From Ruegeria sp. (lineage in GTDB: Bacteria > Pseudomonadota > Alphaproteobacteria > Rhodobacterales > Rhodobacteraceae): a stretch of 35,648 bases of DNA. The notes beneath the pieces are model-generated. The model saw only the letters and a program-made list of their open reading frames with translations, did no database searches and had not been told where the DNA came from. Each line of letters opens with the position of its first letter. Within the stretch, counting starts at the first letter, position 1. The DNA is taken from positions 1 through 35,648 of the forward strand of contig NZ_JALCBM010000004.1 in assembly GCF_028066395.1 (NCBI RefSeq). The letters run 5' to 3'. This document shows positions 1 to 6,604 of this stretch, piece by piece. Both the position numbers and the translations under genes were made by a program.

Positions 1-323
1 ATGTCGTTGCGCACCCAGAAAAAGCGAAAGCCCTGGCTGCGCAGCCATTTCTCCAACCGGTCAAGGCTGGACCATTCGCGCCGCAAACCACGGGCGGATT
101 CGACCAGCGCCCATTGACCGTCCACCAGAAAATAGACGGTCCAGGTGTTGGGGTGGGCCGAGTGGTTGGCAAAGCCGCCGCTGACCAGTTGCCGGGGTGT
201 ACGAACAGCAACCGGGTAATCCCCCAGCCGCTGTTCCATCAGCAGTCCCGGCAAGTCGTTCTGGCGGATTGTGAAGGTTGGGAAAGGTGTTTCTTCCATG
301 GTTGATACAGTCGTATCCGACAC
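1..323 (-). CDS. Hypothetical protein, 3' end cut by window edge
   Basis: An open leftward frame runs without a stop from a GTG at 323 (ATG alternative at 299) to the window edge, giving about 107 codons. The GTG is preferred because GGAAAGGG sits just upstream; the ATG at 299 has no visible ribosome binding site. The protein begins MSDTTVSTMEETPFPTF, then has a compact region with TWTVYFLVDGQWALVESARG and SLDRLEKWLRSQGFRFFWVR. I do not recognise the family. The look, a short beta-rich segment followed by a helix, resembles small accessory proteins of plasmids, but this is only an impression. It lies 52 bases downstream of the VOC gene on the same strand and could be cotranscribed with it. 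The rest of the gene is outside the window. Confidence 0.5.
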   Translation of the reverse strand, partial: MSDTTVSTMEETPFPTFTIRQNDLPGLLMEQRLGDYPVAVRTPRQLVSGGFANHSAHPNTWTVYFLVDGQWALVESARGLRREWSSLDRLEKWLRSQGFRFFWVRND

Positions 324-375
324 GTGCCCTTTCCGTAATGCAGTGACCGTTTTGCCTGTGCAGCAAGTCCGGAAC

Positions 376-888
376 TTAATCCGCCGCCGCTGCCGCGTCC
401 AGAGCCGCACCGGCAGGATCATCCTGAGACAGGCCCAGCCACGCGTTGCGACGTTCCTCGATCGCCTCAGAGGTCAGATTCTCCAACCGGGTCGCCAGCG
501 TCCACAGATGGCCGAACGGGTCCGCAACCGTGGCACAGCGCTCGCCCCAATAGGTGTCTTCGGCAGCCGAAATGACAGTGGCCCCTGCCGCTGTCGCGGC
601 CTCAAGCACGGCGTCCACATCTTCGACATACATGTGATGGGCAACCGGCGAGGCCGCCCCGAAACCTGCGGGCTGATGCCCGTAAGCGGACCAACCAGCG
701 GTGACAAACAGCATCGAGGTGCCGATCTTGATCGAGGCGAAGCCCGGCTGCTGATCGGAATCGCATGTGCGTATCTCGGCCCCGAAAGCGGTTTGATAAA
801 AGGCCAGCGCCGCCGGTACATCGGCCACGGCCAGCGATGCGGTACAGGTGCGATAACCCCGCGGAAGCGTTGCAGGCTTTTTCTTCAT
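376..888 (-). CDS. VOC-fold (glyoxalase/PhnB-like) protein
   Basis: A 170-residue protein of the vicinal oxygen chelate superfamily. Residues about 14-135 carry the paired beta-alpha-beta-beta-beta pattern: ASLAVADVPAALAFYQTAFGA near the start, HHMYVEDVDAVLEAATAAGA in the middle, and the characteristic VADPFGHLWTLAT near residue 121. The last 35 residues are an alanine-rich tail. PhnB-like members of this size often lack a known substrate, and the reaction cannot be assigned here. The start at 888 (MKKKPATLP) is chosen because AGGAG lies nine bases upstream; the frame remains open to 1020, but that extension runs through the operator-like repeats and into the divergent gene. It is transcribed away from the C45 hydrolase and may share that promoter region. 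Confidence 0.8.
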   Translation of the reverse strand: MKKKPATLPRGYRTCTASLAVADVPAALAFYQTAFGAEIRTCDSDQQPGFASIKIGTSMLFVTAGWSAYGHQPAGFGAASPVAHHMYVEDVDAVLEAATAAGATVISAAEDTYWGERCATVADPFGHLWTLATRLENLTSEAIEERRNAWLGLSQDDPAGAALDAAAAAD

Positions 889-947
889 TCTGTCACTCTC
901 CTGATCTGGCGCGGTGATCCCGCGTGGAAATTTGGACATAGGTTCAC

Positions 948-1009
948 CACTATGGATCATAATGTAGTGATTTCTGCTTGAATGCACAACACTATGCTTC
1001 ATAATGTAG
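948..1009. promoter_or_regulatory. Two direct-repeat operator-like sites in divergent promoter
   Basis: The sequence CACTATGnnTCATAATGTAG occurs at 948-967 and again at 990-1009, differing only at the two central n positions. The copies are 42 bases apart, four helical turns, so they would lie on the same face of the DNA. Each copy has partial dyad symmetry at its ends (CTA...TAG). They lie between the VOC gene and the C45 hydrolase gene, where a regulator of either or both would bind. The regulator is unknown; the nearest encoded candidate is the XRE-cupin protein. Confidence 0.6.
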
Positions 1010-1035
1010 AATGCACCCACAAACCGAGCCGTAAA

Positions 1036-2106
1036 ATGCTGTCACCCGAGTCGGAAAATCTGCAAGCAACCCAAGGCGCTTACCGCGTGACCCGGGTGTT
1101 TCAGGCTGTCCGCGAAGACCGCCCCGGCGTGCAATGGCAACAGATTCTCGGGCGATCCTGGGGCGAATGGCGGCAATGGTATCTGGCCCGCGGCGCAACA
1201 ACCGCCCGGTCCGAGGCCGAAGCCATGCGGGCCATACGCCGTCACATGCCCGAGATGGAGCGGCTGATCGACACGCTGGCCGGGTTCTTGCCGGACGACC
1301 CGGAACTGCGCGAATTCCTGACCTTCTGGTGCCCGCCGCGCTATCTGGTCAGCTGTACACAGGCGGCTTCGGTCGATCAGGCGGGGCCCTTCCTGATCCG
1401 CAACTACGATCTTGATCCGGAACTGAGCGAGGCGACCCTGCTTCTCAGCAACTGGCGCGGCAAGGCGGTGATGGGCATGGTCGAGGGCATGGCGGGCCTG
1501 TCAGACGGGATCAACGAAAACGGGCTGGCAATCTCGCTGAGCTTTGGGGGACGGCTGGTGACCGGGCGCGGGTTCGGTATCCCGCTGATCATGCGCTATG
1601 TGCTGGAAACCTGTACCGATGTGCAGGACGCCATCGACGCACTGCGGCTGATCCCCTGCCATATGTCCTATAACGTGACGATGACCGACGCCTCGGGCGC
1701 GGCGGCAACCGCGTTTCTGGCGCCGGACCGGCGGGCGATGATCAATCGCACCAGTTGGGCCACCAACCATCAGCTGGGCGTGGAATGGCCGCGTCATGGC
1801 CGGATTTCCGCAACACTGGAGCGAGCCAGCCACCTGTCCCGCTGCTATCAGGCCGGATTGCCGACCGAGGCATCCTTGCGGCACGCTTTCCTGCACCCGC
1901 CCTTTTTCTCGCGGCATTACAGGCTGGGCTATGGCACCGTGTTTTCCACCAGCTATCGCCCGCTGGAACTGTCCATGTCGATGATCTGGGGCGATGGCGA
2001 CGAGCGGACCTGGCGGATCGGTGGCTTTGAGCCCTCGGCCTCGACGATTGAATACAGCGATGCGGGCAGCCGCCTGCTGGCACACTCACTTCTTAGCGAA
2101 CAGTAA
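1036..2106 (+). CDS. C45 (acyl-CoA:6-APA acyltransferase-like) Ntn hydrolase
   Basis: Predicted member of the peptidase C45/acyl-coenzyme A:6-aminopenicillanic acid acyltransferase group, N-terminal-nucleophile enzymes that hydrolyse or transfer amide bonds. The candidate nucleophile is Cys107 in LVSCTQAA, followed by GPFLIRNYDLDP, the usual strand after the catalytic cysteine; GINENGLAISLSFGG and SYNVTMTDASG are further family signatures. The family matures by cleavage before the cysteine, so the first 106 residues would be a pro-segment. The frame is open from an ATG at 982, but that start lies inside the operator-like repeats. ATG 1036 (MLSPESENLQ) is preferred, giving 356 residues, though neither has a clear ribosome binding site. 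It is followed after 18 bases by a nitrilase-family amidase, so two different amide hydrolases are probably cotranscribed. Substrate unknown. Confidence 0.8.
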   Translation: MLSPESENLQATQGAYRVTRVFQAVREDRPGVQWQQILGRSWGEWRQWYLARGATTARSEAEAMRAIRRHMPEMERLIDTLAGFLPDDPELREFLTFWCPPRYLVSCTQAASVDQAGPFLIRNYDLDPELSEATLLLSNWRGKAVMGMVEGMAGLSDGINENGLAISLSFGGRLVTGRGFGIPLIMRYVLETCTDVQDAIDALRLIPCHMSYNVTMTDASGAAATAFLAPDRRAMINRTSWATNHQLGVEWPRHGRISATLERASHLSRCYQAGLPTEASLRHAFLHPPFFSRHYRLGYGTVFSTSYRPLELSMSMIWGDGDERTWRIGGFEPSASTIEYSDAGSRLLAHSLLSEQ

Positions 2107-2124
2107 CCCATAGGGAGCCACCGA

Positions 2125-2976
2125 ATGTCCAAGTTTGCCATTGCGGGCATACAGATGCACATCACCACCCACAACAATCTGGCCGAGATGCGCAAGCGTC
2201 TGGCCATCCTGATGCATATGTACCCCTGGGTCGAGATGGTTCTGTTCAGCGAACTGGCCGCCCATGGCCCCGTGCTGCATTCGGCCCAGCCAGCCGGTGG
2301 CGATATCGAGCAGGAATTCTGCGAGATGGCCAGGCATTACAACATCTGGCTGCAACCGGGGTCCTATTTCGAAAGCCGCGATGGCAAGATCTACAACACC
2401 GCCCCCGTCATCAATCCGCAGGGTGAGATTGTCACCCGCTATGCCAAGATGTTCCCCTTCACACCTTACGAAGAAGGCGTGACACCGGGCGAGGAATTCT
2501 GTGTCTTCGACGTACCCGACGTGGGCCGTTTCGGTCTGTCGATCTGCTATGATGTCTGGTTCCCCGAAGTGACCCGCACGCTGGCCTCGATGGGGGCCGA
2601 GGTGCTGATCAACCCGGTCAACGCCAGCTTTATCGACCGCAGTTCGGATATTGCCTGCGCCCGGGCCTCGGCGGCGATGTTCCAGATGTATGTCTTCCAC
2701 ATCAACGGTCTGCTGGCCGGGGGCAATGGCTATAGCCAGGTGTTCGATCCCGGCGGGTATTGCCTGCATGACGGGTGCGTGCAGGAAGAGATGATCCCGA
2801 TCGAGGTCGATTTCGACGTGGTGCGCCGCCAGCGTCGGCGCGGCGTTCTGAACATGGGCCAGCCGCTGAAAAGCTTCCGCGATTCCAAGGTCAGATTCCC
2901 GATCTACGAAGAAGGGTATCGGTCGGAATATCTTGACAATCTCGGCCCGCTGGAAAAGGCCCGCCGCGAACGTTAG
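2125..2976 (+). CDS. Carbon-nitrogen hydrolase (nitrilase superfamily)
   Basis: A 283-residue nitrilase-superfamily amidase. The catalytic triad is visible: Glu43 in LFSELAAHGP, Lys107 in RYAKMFPF and Cys140 in GLSICYDVWFPE. The family hydrolyses nitriles, amides or N-carbamoyl compounds. Length and triad spacing fit the small amidase branches (N-carbamoylputrescine amidase, omega-amidase, aliphatic amidase) better than true nitrilases, but the substrate cannot be read from sequence. AGGGAG lies seven bases before the ATG. The gene follows the C45 hydrolase by 18 bases, suggesting a two-gene operon. The GABA genes close by make an amide of a polyamine or of GABA an attractive substrate, which is inference. 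Confidence 0.85.
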   Translation: MSKFAIAGIQMHITTHNNLAEMRKRLAILMHMYPWVEMVLFSELAAHGPVLHSAQPAGGDIEQEFCEMARHYNIWLQPGSYFESRDGKIYNTAPVINPQGEIVTRYAKMFPFTPYEEGVTPGEEFCVFDVPDVGRFGLSICYDVWFPEVTRTLASMGAEVLINPVNASFIDRSSDIACARASAAMFQMYVFHINGLLAGGNGYSQVFDPGGYCLHDGCVQEEMIPIEVDFDVVRRQRRRGVLNMGQPLKSFRDSKVRFPIYEEGYRSEYLDNLGPLEKARRER

Positions 2977-2997
2977 GCGCGTTAAGGGTCCGGGGGA

Positions 2998-3582
2998 TCA
3001 GAAGGTCGGCGGCGTGCAGGCGCTGATGACCACGCATTTCTCGGGCCCGACCTGCCGGAACCGGTGCGGCTGGCGGCTGTCAAAGTAATAGGCATCGCCC
3101 GGCCCCAGAATTTTGCGCTGAGTACCAACCGTGACCTCGACCCGGCCCGAGATCACGACCCCGCCTTCCTCGGCCTCATGCTCATAGGGTTTGCGCCCGG
3201 TATCGGCGCCGATCTCATAGGTTTCCTGCAAGATCATCATGGACCGGCCATACAGGTTGGTTCCGATCTGCTTGAGCGACACACCGCCCTTGCCAATCTC
3301 GGTCAGTTCCTCTGCCGCATAGAAGATTTTCTTTTCCGGCTCGGGCTCGAACGCAAAGAAATCGGACATCGCCACCGGAATGCCGTCGAGGATGCGTTTC
3401 AGCGCCGCGACCGAAGGATTCACCTTGCCCGCCTCGATCTGCGAAATCGTCGAATTCGTCACCTCGGCCCGCTTGGCCAGCGCCCGCTGCGACAGCCCGG
3501 CGGCCTCGCGCACGGCCCTGAGTCGTTGACCTAGCTCGAAATCATTGGATGCTGTGTTGGGCAAGTTCAATATCCTAAACAC
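2998..3582 (-). CDS. XRE-family regulator with cupin domain, PuuR-like
   Basis: A 194-residue repressor-type protein. Residues about 17-72 form an XRE/Cro helix-turn-helix (GQRLRAVREAAGLSQRALAK, then NSTISQIEAGKVNPSVAALK). Residues about 110-188 form a cupin_2 domain with PYEHEAEEGGVVISGRVEV and GDAYYFDSRQPHRF. This is the architecture of PuuR, which represses putrescine/GABA catabolism in E. coli. The frame starts with GTG at 3582; a TTG a few codons inside has a better-placed AGGA, so the start is uncertain. The GTG lies within a small dyad (3579-3593) that may be its own operator. It is divergent from gabT and convergent with the nitrilase, so it likely controls gabTD and perhaps itself. 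The inducer is probably an amine or amino acid pathway intermediate. Confidence 0.85.
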   Translation of the reverse strand: MFRILNLPNTASNDFELGQRLRAVREAAGLSQRALAKRAEVTNSTISQIEAGKVNPSVAALKRILDGIPVAMSDFFAFEPEPEKKIFYAAEELTEIGKGGVSLKQIGTNLYGRSMMILQETYEIGADTGRKPYEHEAEEGGVVISGRVEVTVGTQRKILGPGDAYYFDSRQPHRFRQVGPEKCVVISACTPPTF

Positions 3583-3624
3583 TGAGTGAGTGTATACAGA
3601 TAAATCAATGCCTTACAGAAGGCA
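3579..3624. promoter_or_regulatory. Two dyads between puuR-like gene and gabT
   Basis: Two perfect inverted repeats lie in the 133-base divergent region. The first is ACACT-GAGTG-AGTGT at 3579-3593, overlapping the GTG start of the XRE-cupin gene. The second is TGCCTT-ACAG-AAGGCA at 3609-3624. Both are of a size suited to dimeric repressors. The first placement fits autorepression; the second fits control of gabT. No experimental site is implied. Confidence 0.5.
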
Positions 3625-3715
3625 ATAAACAGTCTTTTTTACCAATCATAAACACCTTAAATTTGGTCGATCTCAACCCATGGGCAGAATCCGCCCTGTT
3701 TCGAAAGGATATGAC

Positions 3716-4993
3716 ATGTTGAATGCCGAGATTGCCGAGCGCCGCACCGCCGCAATTTCCCAAGGCGTGGGCATGCAGACTCAGGTTTATGTCGAGCGCG
3801 CGAAAAACGCCGAAGTCTGGGACGTTGAAGGCAAGCGTTACATCGACTTCGCGGCGGGCATCGCCGTGGTCAACACCGGCCATTGCCACCCCAAGGTGAT
3901 GGAGGCCGTGCAGAAGCAGGCCGCGAATTTCACCCATACCTGCCATCAGGTTCTGCCGTATGAGAACTACATTCGTCTGGCCGAGCGTCTGAACGAAAAG
4001 GTGCCGGGTGACTTTGAGAAAAAGACCGTGTTTGTCACAACCGGTGCCGAAGCCGTTGAAAACGCTGTCAAGATCGCGCGCGCGGCGACGAACCGCCCGG
4101 CAATAATCGCCTTTGGCGGTAGCTTCCATGGCCGGACCTTCATGGGCATGTCGCTGACCGGCAAGGTCGCGCCCTATAAGAAGGGCTTCGGCGCGATGAT
4201 GCCCGATACCTATCACGTACCCTTCCCGGTTGAGCTGCACGGCACCAACACGGCGGACGCGCTGGGTGCGCTGACCAAATTGTTCAAGGCCGATCTGGAC
4301 CCCGAACGGGTTGCGGCCATCATCATCGAGCCGGTTCAGGGCGAAGGTGGCTTCTATCCCGCGCCCGCCGATCTGATGCGCGGATTGCGTGCGCTGTGTG
4401 ACGAGCACGGCATCCTTCTGATCGCCGATGAGGTTCAGACCGGCTTTGCCCGGACCGGCAACCTGTTTGCGATGGATGGCTATGAAGTATCCGCCGATCT
4501 GACCACCATGGCCAAAGGTCTGGCCGGTGGTTTGCCGCTGGCCGCCGTCACCGGCAAGGCCGAGCTGATGGATGCCGCCGCCCCGGGCGGTCTGGGCGGC
4601 ACCTATGGCGGCAACCCGCTGGGCATTGCTGCGGCCAACGCGGTGCTTGATGTGATCGAGGAAGAGGACCTGTGCGCCCGCGCCAACGAATTGGGCTCGC
4701 GCCTGAAACAGCGTCTGGAATCGATCCGCGAACACACGCCTGAAATCGCCGACATTCGCGGCCCGGGCTTGATGGTCGCTGCCGAGCTCAACACCGCTGA
4801 TGGCAGCGCCCCGAACCCCGAAATGGCCAACGCCATCCGGGCCGAGGCGCTGACGCGTGGTCTGGTTCTGCTGACATGTGGCGTCTACGGCAACGTGATC
4901 CGCTTCCTGTCGCCGCTGACCGTTGAAGACGAAATTTTTGCCGAGGCGCTGGATATTCTCGAAGCCTCGATCGATGCAGTAAAGAGGGCCTGA
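3716..4993 (+). CDS. gabT: 4-aminobutyrate aminotransferase
   Basis: A class-III PLP aminotransferase of 425 residues, the normal length for GabT/PuuE. It transfers the amino group of GABA to 2-oxoglutarate, giving succinate semialdehyde and glutamate. Visible features are the phosphate-binding TTGAEA (109-114), SFHGRT (136-141), the PLP-ring aspartate Asp238 in LIADEVQTGFARTG, and the Schiff-base lysine Lys267 in TTMAKGLAGG. The start at 3716 (MLNAEIAERR) has AAAGGA nearby; an in-frame ATG at 3680 exists but adds 12 residues without a ribosome binding site. The stop is one base from gabD, so translation is probably coupled. The pairing with gabD makes GABA the most probable substrate, although related omega-amino acids are possible. 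Confidence 0.95.
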   Translation: MLNAEIAERRTAAISQGVGMQTQVYVERAKNAEVWDVEGKRYIDFAAGIAVVNTGHCHPKVMEAVQKQAANFTHTCHQVLPYENYIRLAERLNEKVPGDFEKKTVFVTTGAEAVENAVKIARAATNRPAIIAFGGSFHGRTFMGMSLTGKVAPYKKGFGAMMPDTYHVPFPVELHGTNTADALGALTKLFKADLDPERVAAIIIEPVQGEGGFYPAPADLMRGLRALCDEHGILLIADEVQTGFARTGNLFAMDGYEVSADLTTMAKGLAGGLPLAAVTGKAELMDAAAPGGLGGTYGGNPLGIAAANAVLDVIEEEDLCARANELGSRLKQRLESIREHTPEIADIRGPGLMVAAELNTADGSAPNPEMANAIRAEALTRGLVLLTCGVYGNVIRFLSPLTVEDEIFAEALDILEASIDAVKRA

Positions 4994-4994
4994 G

Positions 4995-6476
4995 ATGCTG
5001 GACAACAAGACTAAGATCACGGCGCTGGATCTGAAAGATCCCGCGCTGCTGGAAATGCGCGCCTATGTGAACGGGCGCTGGGTTGAAACCGGTCGGACAT
5101 TCCCGGTCTACAACCCGGCAACGGGCGATCTGATCGCCAATGTCGCGGATATTGACGTGAACGACACCAGCCGGGCCATCGATGCGGCCTATGACGCTAA
5201 GGCGGGCTGGACGGAACTGACCGGCAAGGAACGCGCAGCGATCCTGCGCAAATGGTTCGATCTGATGGTGGAAAACGCCGACGATCTGGCCACGATCCTG
5301 ACGGCGGAAATGGGCAAACCCTGGGCCGAGGCCCGTGGCGAGATTCTGTATGGCGCGTCGTTCATCGAATGGTTCGGCGAAGAGGCCAAGCGCATCTACG
5401 GCGACATCATCCCCGGCCACCAGCGCGACAAGCGCATTGTGGTGCTCAAACAGCCGGTGGGCGTTGTCGGCTCGATCACGCCGTGGAACTTCCCCAACGC
5501 GATGATCGCACGCAAGGTCGCGCCTGCTTTGGCCGTCGGCTGTACCTTTGTGGCGCGCCCGGCGGAACTGACTCCGCTGTCAGCCCTCGCCATGGCGGTT
5601 CTGGGCGCGCGCGCGGGTATCCCCGCAGGCGTGTTCAACGTGATCCCGTCCTCGGACAGCTCTGGCGTGGGCAAAGAGCTTTGCGCCAATCCCAAGGTTG
5701 CCAAGATCACCTTCACCGGCTCGACCCGGGTGGGCAAGATTCTGATGAGCCAGTGCTCGGACACGATCAAGAAGATGTCGCTGGAACTGGGCGGCAACGC
5801 GCCGTTCATCGTGTTCGACGATGCCGATGTGGATGCGGCGGTCGAGGGCGCCATGATCGCCAAGTTCCGCAACAACGGCCAAACCTGTGTCTGCGCCAAC
5901 CGCATCTACGTTCAGGCCGGTGTCTATGATGCCTTTGCGGCAAAACTGGCCGAGCGGACCCGTGAACTGAAACTCGGCGACGGGTTTGCCGATGGCATTA
6001 CAACCGGCCCGCTGATCAACGACGCGGCAGTGGCCAAGGTGGAAAGCCACATCGCGGATGCAACGTCCAAAGGCGCGACCATCGCCGAAGGCGGCAAGAG
6101 GTCCGAACTGGGCGGCACGTTCTTTGAACCCACTGTCCTGACCGGCGTCACCCGCGATATGGTGGTGGCCAAGGACGAAACCTTCGGCCCCGTCGCGCCG
6201 CTGTTCAAATTCGAGGACGAGACGGATGTCATCGCGATGGCCAATGACAGCGAATTTGGTCTGGCCGCGTATTTCTACAGCCGCGATCTGGCCCGCGTCT
6301 GGCGCGTGGCCGAGGCACTGGAAAGCGGCATGGTTGGCATCAACACCGGCCTGATCTCGACCGAGGTGGCCCCGTTCGGTGGCATCAAGCAATCCGGTCT
6401 GGGCCGCGAGGGGTCGAAATACGGCACCGAGGACTATCTCGAAGTCAAATACCTCTGCATGGGTGAGATCAAATGA
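4995..6476 (+). CDS. gabD: Succinate-semialdehyde dehydrogenase (NAD(P)+)
   Basis: A 493-residue aldehyde dehydrogenase that oxidises succinate semialdehyde to succinate, feeding GABA carbon into the TCA cycle. The general base is Glu264 in MSLELGGNAPF. The catalytic cysteine is Cys298 in GQTCVCANR; the second cysteine two residues on is typical of GabD-type enzymes. TPWNFPNAM (162-170) and FTGSTRVGK are the cofactor-binding signatures. In the usual cofactor-contact segment the protein reads ARPAELTPLS, with Arg where many ALDHs have Lys; this may affect NAD/NADP preference. It starts one base after the gabT stop with GAGG upstream and ends just before a strong terminator, so gabT-gabD form a closed two-gene operon. 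Confidence 0.95.
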   Translation: MLDNKTKITALDLKDPALLEMRAYVNGRWVETGRTFPVYNPATGDLIANVADIDVNDTSRAIDAAYDAKAGWTELTGKERAAILRKWFDLMVENADDLATILTAEMGKPWAEARGEILYGASFIEWFGEEAKRIYGDIIPGHQRDKRIVVLKQPVGVVGSITPWNFPNAMIARKVAPALAVGCTFVARPAELTPLSALAMAVLGARAGIPAGVFNVIPSSDSSGVGKELCANPKVAKITFTGSTRVGKILMSQCSDTIKKMSLELGGNAPFIVFDDADVDAAVEGAMIAKFRNNGQTCVCANRIYVQAGVYDAFAAKLAERTRELKLGDGFADGITTGPLINDAAVAKVESHIADATSKGATIAEGGKRSELGGTFFEPTVLTGVTRDMVVAKDETFGPVAPLFKFEDETDVIAMANDSEFGLAAYFYSRDLARVWRVAEALESGMVGINTGLISTEVAPFGGIKQSGLGREGSKYGTEDYLEVKYLCMGEIK

Positions 6477-6486
6477 TCCATGCGCC

Positions 6487-6521
6487 GGGGCTCTCTGGAT
6501 CAGAGGGCCCCTTTCGGTTTT
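6487..6521 (+). terminator. Rho-independent terminator of gabTD
   Basis: An eleven-pair stem with one G-U pair (6487-6497 with 6501-6511) and a GAT loop is followed by TTTCGGTTTT. It begins 11 bases after the gabD stop and fits an intrinsic terminator for the gabTD transcript. Confidence 0.85.
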
Positions 6522-6550
6522 ACGACCCTGTCATGCGGGGCAAATCAACG

Positions 6551-6590
6551 AAAAAGGGCTTGCGGTGCGTTCCGCAAGCCCTTTTCCTTT
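6551..6590. terminator. Bidirectional terminator between gabD and ATP-grasp gene
   Basis: A perfect 14-base-pair stem (6552-6565 with 6572-6585) with a six-base loop is flanked by A on the left and T on the right. It can therefore terminate both the rightward gabTD transcript and the leftward ATP-grasp transcript. The left arm begins AAAAGGGCTTGCGG. Confidence 0.9.
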
Positions 6591-6604
6591 GGCGTGGCAG
6601 GTGA

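Noticed and set aside
889..1020. N-terminal extension of the VOC gene up to 1020.
   Set aside because: It crosses the repeats and the divergent gene; AGGAG clearly marks the start at 888.
982..1035. N-terminal extension of the C45 hydrolase from ATG 982.
   Set aside because: It would place the start inside the operator-like direct repeats, and no ribosome binding site precedes it. Kept only as an alternative.
3605..5020. A 471-codon leftward frame opposite gabT.
   Set aside because: Antisense to an unmistakable aminotransferase with all catalytic residues; low-complexity composition.
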